Shown: positions 8,582 to 17,574, counted from the stretch's first letter. The stretch is 64,000 bases of DNA from CAVZYN01 sp963779515 (GCA_963779515.1 CAVZYN010000001.1:558001-622000), one strand, 5' to 3'. Translations and numbers: made by a program. Notes: a model not told the origin generated them from the sequence alone.

Positions 8582-8774
8582 CCCCGCCTCGTCATGCACA
8601 ACCAGTTGACCGCGAGGTCGAGCCTATTGCTGGCGGACGCGGCGTCAATCGAAATTGCAGAGGTCGGATGATGCGATGTTCGTCCCGCCGCGGCATGGTC
8701 GCCGCCCGCCTTGTTGCATCCGCGAAAAGCGTGGTATCAGGCGCCAAGATTCATCCCGGCCAAGGACGGTTCCC

Positions 8775-10073
8775 ATGACTTCCGCGACTTCCGCGCAGGC
8801 CACCAAGGCCTTCTTTTCCCAGTCACTCAGCGCGGCCGATCCGGAGATCTTCGGCACCATCACGCGGGAAATGGACCGCCAGCGCCACGAGATCGAGCTG
8901 ATCGCGTCGGAGAACATCGTCTCCAAGGCGGTGCTCGAGGCGGCAGGCTCCGTGATGACCAACAAGTACGCCGAGGGGTATCCCGGCAAGCGCTATTACG
9001 GCGGCTGCCAATTCGTCGATCAGGCCGAAACGCTGGCGATCGAGCGCGCGAAGCAACTGTTCGGCGCCAAGTTCGCCAACGTGCAGCCGAACTCCGGCAG
9101 CCAGATGAACCAAGCGGTGTTCCTGGCGCTGCTCGCCCCCGGCGATACCTTCATGGGCCTCGACCTCAATTCGGGCGGCCATCTGACGCACGGCTCGCCC
9201 GTCAACATGAGCGGCAAGTGGTTCAAGGTCGCGCCCTATGGCGTCAGGCAAGACACGCAGCGCATCGACATGAATGAAGTCGCAGAGATCGCGCGCAAGA
9301 CCAAGCCAAAGCTGATCATCGCCGGCGGCACAGCCTACAGTCGTGGCTGGGACTGGGCGGCCTTCCGCAAGATCGCGGACGAGGTTGGCGCCTATCTGAT
9401 GGTCGACATGGCGCATATCGCGGGCCTCGTCGCCGGTGGCGCGCATGCCTCGCCCGTGCCGCACGCCCACGTCGTGACATCGACGACGCACAAATCTTTG
9501 CGTGGGCCGCGCGGTGGCCTGATCCTGACCAACGACGAAGACCTCGCAAAGAAGTTCAACTCGGCCGTGTTCCCAGGCCTCCAGGGCGGCCCGCTGATGC
9601 ACATCATCGCCGCCAAGGCGGTGGCATTCGGCGAAGCGCTGCGCCCCGAGTTCAAGGCCTACGCAAACAGCATTGTCGCCAACGCGCAAACGCTCGCCGA
9701 GACGATCAAGTCGGGCGGCTACGACATCGTCACCGGCGGCACCGACAATCACTTGCTGCTCGTCGACCTGCGCCCGAAAAAACTCACCGGCAAGGCGTCC
9801 GAGATTGCGCTCGGCCGCGCCCACATTACTTGCAACAAGAACGGCGTGCCGTTCGATCCGCAAAAGCCATTCGTGACATCGGGAGTCCGCCTCGGCACGC
9901 CCGCCGGCACGACGCGCGGCTTCGGCACCGCCGAGTTCCGCGAAATCGGCAAGCTGATCATCGACGTGCTCGATGGCGTTGCAAAAAATGGCGATGCAGG
10001 TGACGCCCAAATTGAAAATCGCGTCAAAGAGCAAGCGATCGCCCTGTGTAAAAGGTTCCCGATTTATGGTTGA
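8775..10073 (+). CDS. glyA: Serine hydroxymethyltransferase
   Basis: 432 residues. It interconverts serine and glycine with tetrahydrofolate, feeding one-carbon metabolism. Clear signatures: ELIASENIVSKAVLEAAGS, NKYAEGYPGKRYYGGC, the PLP lysine in STTHKSLRGPRGG (Lys240) and SGVRLGTPAGTTRGF near the C-terminus. The ATG at 8775 gives the canonical N-terminus; an in-frame start upstream lacks family support. It leads the glyA-nrdR-rib cluster conserved in Hyphomicrobiales. Confidence 0.98.
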   Translation: MTSATSAQATKAFFSQSLSAADPEIFGTITREMDRQRHEIELIASENIVSKAVLEAAGSVMTNKYAEGYPGKRYYGGCQFVDQAETLAIERAKQLFGAKFANVQPNSGSQMNQAVFLALLAPGDTFMGLDLNSGGHLTHGSPVNMSGKWFKVAPYGVRQDTQRIDMNEVAEIARKTKPKLIIAGGTAYSRGWDWAAFRKIADEVGAYLMVDMAHIAGLVAGGAHASPVPHAHVVTSTTHKSLRGPRGGLILTNDEDLAKKFNSAVFPGLQGGPLMHIIAAKAVAFGEALRPEFKAYANSIVANAQTLAETIKSGGYDIVTGGTDNHLLLVDLRPKKLTGKASEIALGRAHITCNKNGVPFDPQKPFVTSGVRLGTPAGTTRGFGTAEFREIGKLIIDVLDGVAKNGDAGDAQIENRVKEQAIALCKRFPIYG

Positions 10074-10134
10074 GGGCCGCAACTCACCCTAGGGGAGAGG
10101 GTTCAATTCGAGTTCGAGCCCGCCCGAGGTCCCT

Positions 10135-10644
10135 ATGCGCTGCCCCTACTGTGCGTCCGACAAGACCCAGGTCAAGGACAGCCGTCCGACCGAGGAAAAC
10201 CAGTCGATCCGCCGCCGCCGCATCTGCGAGGATTGCGGTGGGCGATTTACGACGTTCGAGCGCGTGCAACTGCGCGAGCTGATCGTGATCAAGCGCTCCG
10301 GCCGCCGGCTGCCGTTCGACCGCGATAAACTGACACGCTCGATCGAGCTTTCGACCCGCAAGCGCCCGATCCCCCCCGAACGCATCGAGCGCATGATTTC
10401 GGGCATCGTCCGCAACCTCGAAAGCATGGGCGAAAGCGAGATTCCCTCGTCCGCCATCGGTGGACTTGTGATGGAGGCCTTGAAAGGTCTCGATCCTGTG
10501 GCATATGTGCGGTTCGCGTCGGTCTATCGCGATTTCCGTGAGGCGGCCGACTTCCACGAGGTCCTGGGCGAGATTGCGAGCCAAGTCAGCGAGGCGCCGC
10601 AATCCACCGAAGACCTGCCGGCGGTGTCGAGCCGGAAGCACTGA
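10135..10644 (+). CDS. nrdR: Transcriptional repressor NrdR
   Basis: 169 residues. N-terminal zinc ribbon: CPYC at residues 3-6 and CEDC near 31-34, followed by GRFTTFERVQ. Then an ATP-cone domain (~49-139: LIVIKRSGRRLPFDRDKL). NrdR senses dATP/ATP and represses ribonucleotide reductase genes by binding NrdR boxes. Typical length is 150-180. It lies between glyA and ribD as usual in this order. Confidence 0.97.
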   Translation: MRCPYCASDKTQVKDSRPTEENQSIRRRRICEDCGGRFTTFERVQLRELIVIKRSGRRLPFDRDKLTRSIELSTRKRPIPPERIERMISGIVRNLESMGESEIPSSAIGGLVMEALKGLDPVAYVRFASVYRDFREAADFHEVLGEIASQVSEAPQSTEDLPAVSSRKH

Positions 10645-10664
10645 AGCGTCGAGAGTTTGCGTCT

Positions 10665-11787
10665 GTGACAGCCCCCCAAAGCGCCCTGGATCGCCGCTAT
10701 ATGCGGATCGCCCTTGCCATCGGCCGGCGCGGCCTTGGCACGACCTCGCCCAATCCATCCGTCGGCGCGGTGATCGTCGATGAGGCATCGGGCGAAGTGA
10801 TCGCACGCGGCTGGACCCAGCCCGGCGGCCGTCCGCATGCCGAGAAGGAAGCGCTGCGGCGCGCCGGCGATCGCGCGCGCGGTAAGACCATGTACATCAC
10901 GCTCGAGCCCTGCGCGCAGACGGGCCGCGTGCCGACGTGCGCGGATGCGATGCTGTCGGCGGGCCTCACGCGCGTCGTCTGCGCGATGGCCGACCCCAAT
11001 CCGATCATCGCGGGGCGCGGCTTCGCCCAACTCCGCGATGCCGGCGTCGTGGTTGAGGTTGGATGCGAGGCGGAAGCCGCTCACTGGCTGACGCTCGGCC
11101 ACGTCTTGCGCCAAACTAAGTCGCGGCCCTTCGTGCAGCTGAAGATGGCGCTCGATAAAACCTTCGCCGTCGCGGCGGGCAATGGCGCGCCGGTGCTGGG
11201 TCACGTGCCCCGAAGCGCGCAACTACGCGCACCTGTTGCGCAAGGAAGCCGACGCGATCCTGGTCGGCGCCGGTACCATGATCGCCGACGATCCGGAGTT
11301 GACGTGCCGCCTGCCGGGCCTTGCGGCGACCTCGCCTGTGCGCGTCATCGTCTCGGGCAAGAAGGCGATCCCCGGCACCGTCAAGATGGTCGGCGGCGGT
11401 CCGCGCACGGTGGTGATGACGACGAAAGACGCGCGTGGCGCGATGATGCGCGGCGCCCACATCGAGGAAATCGAGGTTGCGCCCGATGCGCAGGGTTGGC
11501 CGAGCACAGCCGGCATGTTGCAGGCGCTGGCGGCGCGCGGCATCACGCGGCTCTTGGTCGAGGGTGGCCCGCGCACATGGCACGCCTTCCTCGATGCCGG
11601 CATGGCGGATGAAGTGATCGTGGCGGTCGCGCCGCACAAGGCCGATGGGCCGATGATCCAGGTGATCAATGGCGATGCCACCGCATTCTTCGCGCGCCAC
11701 GGCTTGGAACCTGTCGAGCAGCGCCAGATCGGCGTCGATCGTCTGCATGTCTACCGCCGCACCTTGAGCGTGGCGTCGTCGCGATGA
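10665..11787 (+). pseudogene. ribD: Bifunctional riboflavin deaminase/reductase RibD, frameshifted
   Basis: The frame from the GTG at 10665 encodes the deaminase domain (zinc site PHAEKEALRRAG, then TLEPCAQTGRVPTCADA) and the start of the reductase domain (FVQLKMALDKTFAV). At 11196 an extra C shifts the frame; the reductase then continues in the next frame from 11197 (tryptophan, VTCPEARNYAHLLRKEADAI, GAGTMIADDPELTCRLPGL, LLVEGGPRTWHAFLDAG) to the stop at 11787. Removing that base gives a normal ~373-residue RibD with PVWVT at the join. RibD makes 5-amino-6-ribitylamino-uracil-phosphate in riboflavin synthesis. The rest of the operon is intact, which favours a sequencing error over true loss. 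Confidence 0.9.
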
Positions 11788-12239
11788 CTGCGACCGCGCC
11801 CGAGCCATTCCGTTATTATATGCGTGTCCGCTACGGCGAATGCGATGGCCAGCACGTCGTCTACAACGCGACCTACGGCACCTACATCGATCTTGCCGCA
11901 ACTGAATTCCTGCGCGCCGTATTCGCCCCTCAGCCGGCTTTCGACGGTTCGTTCGAGCTGCAAGTCGTGAAGCTGCTGGTCGAGTGGCAGGCCCCGGCGC
12001 GCTTCGACGAGGTGCTCGAGATCGCCGTGCGCGCGACAAAGCTCGGAACCACGGCGCTGACACTCGGTTTCGAGTTCCGCAAGGCTGGAACTGCTCCGCT
12101 CATTGCGACCGGCGAGACGGTCAACGTTCATGTCGATAAGATCTCGTGGGCCAAGCAGCCGATCCCGGACGCCATCCGGGCGCGGCTCCAGGCGGGTGCG
12201 GCGGGGCAGCGCATCGATCATGCAGGTTACTTGAAGTAA
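11784..12239 (+). CDS. Hotdog-fold acyl-CoA thioesterase (YbgC/4HBT type)
   Basis: 151 residues. Residues ~10-125 fit the 4HBT hotdog fold: MRVRYGECDGQHVVYNATYGTYID holds the YbgC motif (the Asp of ECDGQHVVYNA is the catalytic position), followed by the long helix and EWQAPARFDEVLEIAVRATK. These enzymes hydrolyse acyl-CoA thioesters; the substrate is unknown. The start ATG overlaps the ribD stop (ATGA), implying translational coupling in the riboflavin operon, although no role in that pathway is known. Confidence 0.85.
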   Translation: MTATAPEPFRYYMRVRYGECDGQHVVYNATYGTYIDLAATEFLRAVFAPQPAFDGSFELQVVKLLVEWQAPARFDEVLEIAVRATKLGTTALTLGFEFRKAGTAPLIATGETVNVHVDKISWAKQPIPDAIRARLQAGAAGQRIDHAGYLK

Positions 12240-12323
12240 GTCGAATTGATCATTTCCGCTGATAGTGGTTGTGCGCCAGTGTCCCGCGGCAGGGCTAGGC
12301 AAGTCATCGGACGTACCAGCAGC

Positions 12324-12917
12324 ATGTTCACAGGCATCATCACGGACGTCGGCACAGTGGTGGAGCGCCAGGGCGGCGTGTTCACGATCCGCGCGGCCTA
12401 TCCCGCCGCCTCGATCGCGCTCGGCGCCTCGATTGCGCATGACGGCTGCTGCTTGACGGTGACGAACGTCATCGCCGATGGCGCCGGCAGCCGCTATACG
12501 CTCGATGTCTCCAACGAGACGCTCTCGAAGACGACGCTCGGCGGCTGGCAGGCGGGGACGCGCGTCAATCTCGAGCGCGCCTTGAAGGCGGGCGACGAAT
12601 ACGGCGGACACTTGGTCAGCGGCCATGTCGACGGCACAGCGACCATCAGCGATATCCGCACCGATGGCGACTCGCGCCGCTTCACATTTGCCGTGACGGC
12701 TGATCTCGCGCGATACATCGCCTCCAAGGGCTCGGTCGCCCTCGACGGCACGTCGCTCACTGTCAATGAGGTCGCCGCCACGAGCTTCGGCGTCAACTTG
12801 ATCCCGCATACGCTCACCGCCACCACATGGGGGCAGAAGAAAACTGGCGACCATGTCAATCTTGAAATCGATCTGATTGCGCGCTATGTGGCGCGCCTGA
12901 TGGAGACGAAGCCGTGA
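12324..12917 (+). CDS. ribE: Riboflavin synthase (alpha subunit)
   Basis: 197 residues, two tandem lumazine-binding barrels: MFTGIITDVGTVV with SIAHDGCCLTV (domain 1, ~1-88) and YGGHLVSGHVDG then VALDGTSLTVNEV (domain 2). It dismutates two 6,7-dimethyl-8-ribityllumazine molecules to riboflavin. The start at 12324 gives the invariant MFTGI N-terminus. Overlaps the next gene by four bases (GTGA). Confidence 0.97.
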   Translation: MFTGIITDVGTVVERQGGVFTIRAAYPAASIALGASIAHDGCCLTVTNVIADGAGSRYTLDVSNETLSKTTLGGWQAGTRVNLERALKAGDEYGGHLVSGHVDGTATISDIRTDGDSRRFTFAVTADLARYIASKGSVALDGTSLTVNEVAATSFGVNLIPHTLTATTWGQKKTGDHVNLEIDLIARYVARLMETKP

Positions 12918-14071
12918 AGGACGGATTGAAGCGCGTCGAATACGCGGAGGGCCAAGGGTTCCTCTCCGCCACCGACGAAATCGTCGAGGATCTGCGCAAT
13001 GGCCGCATGATCATTCTCGTCGACGCGGAAGATCGCGAGAACGAGGGCGATCTCGTGATCCCCGCGCAAATGGCGACGCCCGACGCGATCAATTTCATGG
13101 CCAAGCACGGCCGCGGTCTGATCTGCCTCTCCGTCACGGAAAAACGCGCCGAGGAACTCCGCCTCGAAAGTATGGTGCGCACCAACGCCTCGCGCACAGG
13201 CACCGCGTTCACGGTCTCGATCGAGGCGCGCGAAGGAATCTCGACCGGAATTTCCGCGCATGATCGCGCCCACACCATCCGCACCGCGATCGATCCGGCG
13301 AAGGGCGCAACCGACATCGTCTCGCCCGGCCACGTGTTTCCGCTGATCGCGCGTGAGGGCGGCGTCCTGGTGCGCGCCGGCCATACGGAAGCCTCCGTCG
13401 ATCTCGCGCGCATGGCGGGGCTCTATCCGGCCGGCGTCATCTGCGAAATCATGAACGACGACGGCACCATGGCGCGCATGCCCGATCTCGTCGGATTTGC
13501 GCAGCGCCATGGCCTGAAGATCGGCACCATCGAGGATATGATCGCCTACCGCCTGAAGCACGACCGCATCGTGCGCAAGGTCGTGCAGCAGCCGATCGAG
13601 AGCGCCTTCGGCGGCAGATTCACCCTCAACGTCTATGAAACGACGGTCGATCCCTCCGAGCATCTGGCGCTCGTCAAAGGCGATTTGACGCAACCGGGCC
13701 CGATTCTGGTGCGTGTGCATGCGATCAACGCGGCGCAGGACCTTCTCGGCGTCGGCCTGACAACCGCTTCGGGCACACTCATTCAAAAGTCGATGGAGGC
13801 GATCGCGGCGGAAGGGCGCGGCGTCATTGTGCTCATTCGCGACTTGAGGCCGAAAGCCGTCAGCGAGTGGTTGACCAAAGGATCGGACACCAGCAAGCCG
13901 AGGAAACGCGCCGCCGACGAGCGCCGCCGCGTCGAAATCGGCATCGGGTCACAAATGCTGCTCGATCTGGGCGTCCGCGACATGGAGTTGCTGACGAACT
14001 CACCCTCGTCGGTGTATGTGGGGCTGGAAGGCTACGGCCTCAGGATCGTAGGTCAGCGAAAGATCGGGTGA
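12914..14071 (+). CDS. ribB: DHBP synthase with degenerate GTP cyclohydrolase II domain
   Basis: 385 residues, GTG start overlapping the ribE stop. Residues ~20-215 are a complete 3,4-dihydroxy-2-butanone-4-phosphate synthase (DAEDRENEGDLVIPAQ; RAGHTEASVDLARMAG; CEIMNDDGTMAR), making the four-carbon unit of riboflavin. Residues ~225-385 align with GTP cyclohydrolase II, but the zinc-binding Cys cluster is gone: after VRVH the sequence runs AINAAQDLLGVG where active enzymes have C-L-T-G-D...C-D-C. The domain is therefore probably non-catalytic, like RibBX-type proteins, and a separate GTP cyclohydrolase II should exist elsewhere in the genome. Confidence 0.93.
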   Translation: MKDGLKRVEYAEGQGFLSATDEIVEDLRNGRMIILVDAEDRENEGDLVIPAQMATPDAINFMAKHGRGLICLSVTEKRAEELRLESMVRTNASRTGTAFTVSIEAREGISTGISAHDRAHTIRTAIDPAKGATDIVSPGHVFPLIAREGGVLVRAGHTEASVDLARMAGLYPAGVICEIMNDDGTMARMPDLVGFAQRHGLKIGTIEDMIAYRLKHDRIVRKVVQQPIESAFGGRFTLNVYETTVDPSEHLALVKGDLTQPGPILVRVHAINAAQDLLGVGLTTASGTLIQKSMEAIAAEGRGVIVLIRDLRPKAVSEWLTKGSDTSKPRKRAADERRRVEIGIGSQMLLDLGVRDMELLTNSPSSVYVGLEGYGLRIVGQRKIG

Positions 14072-14074
14072 ACA

Positions 14075-14557
14075 ATGGCAGGCAGGGGACCAGGCAGCGG
14101 GCCGGCAAAGCCCGTGGCGGGCGCGCATATCCTCATCATCGAGGCGCGCTTTTACACGTCGATTGCCGATGAAATGGCCGCCGGCGCCATCGCCGAGATC
14201 GAGGCCAATGGCTCGACGTTTGAGCGGATCACGGTGCCGGGCGCCCTCGAGATTCCGCAGGTGCTGGTCGCCGCGATCGACGCCAACTATGAGTTTGATG
14301 GCGTCGTCGCGCTCGGCTGCGTGATCCGCGGTGAGACCTCGCACTACGACATCGTCTGTAACAACGCCAATCACTGGCTGATGGACACCGCCCATCGCGA
14401 GGCTGTGCCTGTCGGCAATGCCATCCTGACGGTCGATACGGAAGCGCAAGCCATGGCGCGTGCCCAGGGCGGCCGCGACGGCAAGGGCGGCGACGCCGCG
14501 CGCGCGTGCCTGCGTTTGATCGAGTTGCGTCGCGCCTTCGAAAGCCGCGCCGAATGA
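14075..14557 (+). CDS. ribH: 6,7-dimethyl-8-ribityllumazine synthase
   Basis: 160 residues, normal length. It joins the RibD and RibB products to form lumazine in an icosahedral or pentameric assembly. Signatures: ITVPGALEIP, VALGCVIRGETSHYD (the final His is the catalytic base), GNAILTVDTEAQA and KGGDAARACL. Three bases after ribB, and overlapping nusB by four bases. Confidence 0.97.
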   Translation: MAGRGPGSGPAKPVAGAHILIIEARFYTSIADEMAAGAIAEIEANGSTFERITVPGALEIPQVLVAAIDANYEFDGVVALGCVIRGETSHYDIVCNNANHWLMDTAHREAVPVGNAILTVDTEAQAMARAQGGRDGKGGDAARACLRLIELRRAFESRAE

Positions 14558-15060
14558 CGATGAAATCGAACAACCCAGCCGAAATCGCCAAAAAATCGGG
14601 CGTGACGCGCAGCCAGGCGCGGCTGGCGGCCGTGCAAGCCCTCTATCAGATGGATATGGCGCAGACCGACGTCGCCGACGTCGTGCGCGAATTCCAGCTA
14701 CATCGCTTTGGCGAAACGGGAAAAGACCCGGCGATTGCGGGCGCGCATCCGGAGTTGTTCGAGACGATCGTCAAGGGTGTGGTCGCCCAGCAGCGCGACA
14801 TCGATCCCGTACTCGACCAGCAGCTGGCCGAGGGTTGGCGGCTGACGCGCATCGATTCGATTTTACGCGCTCTGCTGCGCGGCGCCGTATTCGAATTCAT
14901 GACCATGCCGAAGACGCCCGCGCGCGTCGTGCTGAATGAGTACATCGAAATCGCGCGTGCCTTCTTCGAGGGCGACGAGCCGAAGGTTGCCAACGCCGTG
15001 CTCGACAAGATCGCCCGCAAACTCCGCCCCGCCGAGTTCCCGGACGAGAAGAAGGCTTAA
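14554..15060 (+). CDS. nusB: Transcription antitermination protein NusB
   Basis: 168 residues, all-helical NusB/RsmB fold: SQARLAAVQALYQMDMAQ near the N-terminus and LLRGAVFEFMTMPKTPARVVLNEYIE, then FFEGDEPKVANAVLDKIA near the end. NusB binds boxA RNA with S10 in rRNA antitermination. The start at 14554 overlaps the ribH stop. In related genomes thiL usually follows; here a TRAP operon lies between them. Confidence 0.96.
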   Translation: MTMKSNNPAEIAKKSGVTRSQARLAAVQALYQMDMAQTDVADVVREFQLHRFGETGKDPAIAGAHPELFETIVKGVVAQQRDIDPVLDQQLAEGWRLTRIDSILRALLRGAVFEFMTMPKTPARVVLNEYIEIARAFFEGDEPKVANAVLDKIARKLRPAEFPDEKKA

Positions 15061-15161
15061 GCCAATAGCTTTTGGCATGTACCGTCGATGTTGGGTTACG
15101 CAGGCGCAGCCGGCGAGCTGACCATGATCATCCCGGCCAGCTAACCCAAACTACGTTTTTG

Positions 15162-16736
15162 TCACCTCAGCGCCCGGACCAGCCAGAGTGCGAGGTCTGG
15201 ATAGAAGAACAGCGCCAACAGACACGCGACTTGGATCACCATGTAGTCCGCCATGCCGCGATAGATGGTTGCCAAGCTCCACTGCGGCACGACGTTGCGC
15301 AAATAGTACGCGGACATGGCAACGGGCGGACTGAGGAACGCGGTCTGCAGGTTCACGGCAACCAGGGCCCCGAACCAGATCAGCATTTCCTGTTTTGTCA
15401 GCCCCGCGATCTTCAGCTTCTCGACGACCGGCAGAAAGATCGGCAGGAACACCAGGATGATGGCCGGCCACTCGAACGGCCAACCCAGCACGAAGATCAG
15501 CGCCATGATCAGCGCGAGTTTGCCCATGTCGGGCAGTGGCATTGCGATCAGCGCATTGGTGATGACGCTGGCGGTGCCAAGCTTGGTGAAGACGGCGCCG
15601 AAGACGTTGGAGGCGACCGCCAGCAACAGCACCATCGACGTCGTCGTCATCGTCCCCATCGCTGCGTTCTTGCACGCAGAGAACGACAGGCGCCCGTACA
15701 GCAGCGCCAGGAATGCCGCACCGAATGCGCCGCACGAGGCGGCTTCGGTCGGCGTGGCCAAGCCCAAGAGAATGGTGCCGAGCGTGAAGCCGATGAGGGC
15801 AGAAAGTGGAGCGATGCCGAGGACGATCGCTCGAAAGTACCGGTTCTTGACGTAGGGGATCACCGAAAGCAGCGCGATTGCGATCGGAATTATTTTCAGA
15901 ACAAACGGTCCGTAGGCGATTTTCTTGTTTGCGTCCAGGAATGGACCCACCGTGAACGATGGGTTTGGAAGACCAAACAGGTCCATCAGCGTTCTGATCA
16001 GCAAGTAGCAGATCACGACGAGGCAGAGGCAGCCGAGGGCAACCACGGGAAATCCGACTTTCTCCGTCGTCATTTCGTCGTAGGCTGTTTTGCGCTGTTC
16101 CATCGTCATCGGCGGTCCGAGCGACGGATTGAAGAAGCTGCGCGTCAGCGTGTAGGCGAGGTACATGCCAGCGAGCAGGAGGCCCGGGCCGAACGACGCC
16201 GAGTAGAGCAGGTTCACCGGCACGCCCATGGTTGGGCCCATCACCACGAGCATGACGCTCGGCGGGATCAGAATGCCGAGCGTGCCGCCGGCAGCGATGG
16301 CGCCGGAGGACAGGCGCGCGTCGTAACCGGCCTTGATCATCATCGGGCCAGCCATGATCCCGAGCACGGTAACGGCGGCGCCGACGATGCCGGTCGCCAT
16401 GGCGAAGATGGTAGCGGTCAGAATGACAGCCATGTAGAGCGAGCCGCGCACGGGGGCGAACAGGCTGCGGAGCGCGCCGAACAGGCGCTCCATCAATCCT
16501 GCCTGCTCCGTCATGTAGCCCATGAAAATGAACAGCGGCACGGCGGGCAGGATCTCGTCCTTCATCGTGCCCCAGATTTGGAGATAGGCGAGATTGAAGG
16601 TCTGCTCGAAACCGAGGCCGACGCCGCCGAACAGCAGCGCCAAAAACAGCAGCGTGAATGAAATTGGGAAGCCGATGAAGATGACGCCGACCATGCCGAA
16701 CAGCATGATCAGGCCGAGAATTTCATTGAAATTCAT
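15162..16736 (-). CDS. dctM: TRAP transporter large permease
   Basis: 524 residues with 12 or more predicted membrane helices; family landmarks are VPLFIFMGYMTEQAGLMERL, GTLGILIPPSVMLVVMG and LGLATPTEAASCGAFGA. DctM proteins form the main transport subunit of Na+-driven TRAP importers. The long soluble insertion between residues ~200 and 290 is seen in the DctM branch paired with TakP-like binding proteins. Last gene of dctP-dctQ-dctM, convergent with nusB. It is 179 bp from dctQ, a gap filled by two hairpin repeats. Confidence 0.93.
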   Translation of the reverse strand: MNFNEILGLIMLFGMVGVIFIGFPISFTLLFLALLFGGVGLGFEQTFNLAYLQIWGTMKDEILPAVPLFIFMGYMTEQAGLMERLFGALRSLFAPVRGSLYMAVILTATIFAMATGIVGAAVTVLGIMAGPMMIKAGYDARLSSGAIAAGGTLGILIPPSVMLVVMGPTMGVPVNLLYSASFGPGLLLAGMYLAYTLTRSFFNPSLGPPMTMEQRKTAYDEMTTEKVGFPVVALGCLCLVVICYLLIRTLMDLFGLPNPSFTVGPFLDANKKIAYGPFVLKIIPIAIALLSVIPYVKNRYFRAIVLGIAPLSALIGFTLGTILLGLATPTEAASCGAFGAAFLALLYGRLSFSACKNAAMGTMTTTSMVLLLAVASNVFGAVFTKLGTASVITNALIAMPLPDMGKLALIMALIFVLGWPFEWPAIILVFLPIFLPVVEKLKIAGLTKQEMLIWFGALVAVNLQTAFLSPPVAMSAYYLRNVVPQWSLATIYRGMADYMVIQVACLLALFFYPDLALWLVRALR

Positions 16737-16754
16737 TGGATGATAGGTCCCGCC

Positions 16755-16829
16755 CTAGTGTCCCGATCGCGAAGTTCGTTGCATTCTCGACGCCCCCCAT
16801 TCGAACTTCGCGATCGAAAAGGACACTAG
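16755..16829. repeat. Inverted repeat 1 between dctQ and dctM
   Basis: Arms CTAGTGTCC-GATCGCGAAGTTCG (16755-16778) and its complement (16802-16829), interrupted by a 1-versus-5-base bulge. The ends carry CTAGTGTCC/GGACACTAG. Probably a dispersed palindromic element inserted inside the operon. Confidence 0.8.
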
Positions 16830-16841
16830 AAAATCAAGCCC

Positions 16842-16920
16842 TCTCGTGTGATTCAGATCGAGAAGTCCGCCAAAGCATTCGTGGATAGTATGAAGCGGAC
16901 CTCTCGATCATCACACTAGA
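16842..16920. repeat. Inverted repeat 2, supplies the dctQ stop codon
   Basis: Arms 16842-16870 and 16895-16920 pair over GTGTGAT and GATCGAGA-GTCCGC with small bulges. Its outer end CACACTAGA mirrors the CTAGTGT end of repeat 1. The CTA at 16916-16918 read on the minus strand is the TAG stop of dctQ, so the repeat overlaps the end of the coding sequence. Confidence 0.8.
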
Positions 16921-17467
16921 CTTCAATTTTTTCGTGTTTGACGAGGACTTCTCCGGTCCGCGCCGCCCAGAGCGATTTCATCAGCTCGGAAATCCCTTGG
17001 ATGAACAGCATCGCCGCCGTCAGCGGGATCACACCCTTGAGCGGCCATATGATCGGCGCCCAGGCGCCGGAATTGGAACGCTCGTTGATCGAGAGCGCGT
17101 AGAAGAAATCATCGATCGAGATGTAGAACAGCACTGCCATTGTCGGCAGGAAGAACAGGATGAAGGCGATGCTATCGATCGTGCCCTTCTTCTTATCTGA
17201 AAACTTGTCCCACAGCATGTCGGTGCGCACGTGCGCACCCTTGAGCAGGGCATAGGCGCATCCGAGCATGAACAGCGCGCCGAAAGACATGGTGGTGAGG
17301 TCGAGCGCCCAGATCGTCGGGTCGCCCAGCACATAGCGGCTGAAGACTTCGTAGACGTTGGACAAGATCAGCGGAATGACGAGCAGCGCGAACAGGTAGC
17401 CGGTGTATTCCGTGAATTTGTCGATCGTGCGGATGACCGCCAAGTAGCCCGGTGACGGCTGCGACAT
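16916..17467 (-). CDS. dctQ: TRAP transporter small permease
   Basis: 183 residues with four predicted membrane helices (LFALLVIPLILSNVYEVFSR, FGALFMLGCAYALLKGAHVR, and two more). The motif YALLKGAHVRTDML is typical of DctQ. It couples with DctM in the membrane. The ATG at 17467 gives a normal N-terminus; the upstream in-frame extension is not family-like. Its stop codon lies within a palindromic repeat. Confidence 0.92.
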   Translation of the reverse strand: MSQPSPGYLAVIRTIDKFTEYTGYLFALLVIPLILSNVYEVFSRYVLGDPTIWALDLTTMSFGALFMLGCAYALLKGAHVRTDMLWDKFSDKKKGTIDSIAFILFFLPTMAVLFYISIDDFFYALSINERSNSGAWAPIIWPLKGVIPLTAAMLFIQGISELMKSLWAARTGEVLVKHEKIEV

Positions 17468-17536
17468 GAGTGCTCCTCGGTAGGCGAACGAAGGCTGGAG
17501 TGCGAGCGGATGCCGCGGCGCGGCCGCAAAGCATTT

Positions 17537-17561
17537 GGGGCCGCGATCAGATCGCGGCCCC
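17537..17561 (-). terminator. Strong hairpin between dctP and dctQ
   Basis: A perfect 12-base palindrome (GGGGCCGCGATC, one-base centre, then its complement) 14 bp after the dctP stop. No T-run follows on the minus strand, so it is more likely an attenuator or a 3'-end stabiliser that lets the binding protein be made in excess over the permeases. Confidence 0.6.
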
Positions 17562-17574
17562 ATCATGTTGGTGG

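Noticed and set aside
10074..10664. FMN riboswitch upstream of ribD
   Set aside because: No conserved RFN element sequence was seen; the gap to nrdR is only 20 bp.
11190..11200. Programmed frameshift in ribD
   Set aside because: No slippery sequence or downstream structure is evident, and RibD of relatives is a single frame.
15072..16661. A 529-codon open frame opposite dctM
   Set aside because: Shadow of dctM; its composition is highly charged and not protein-like.
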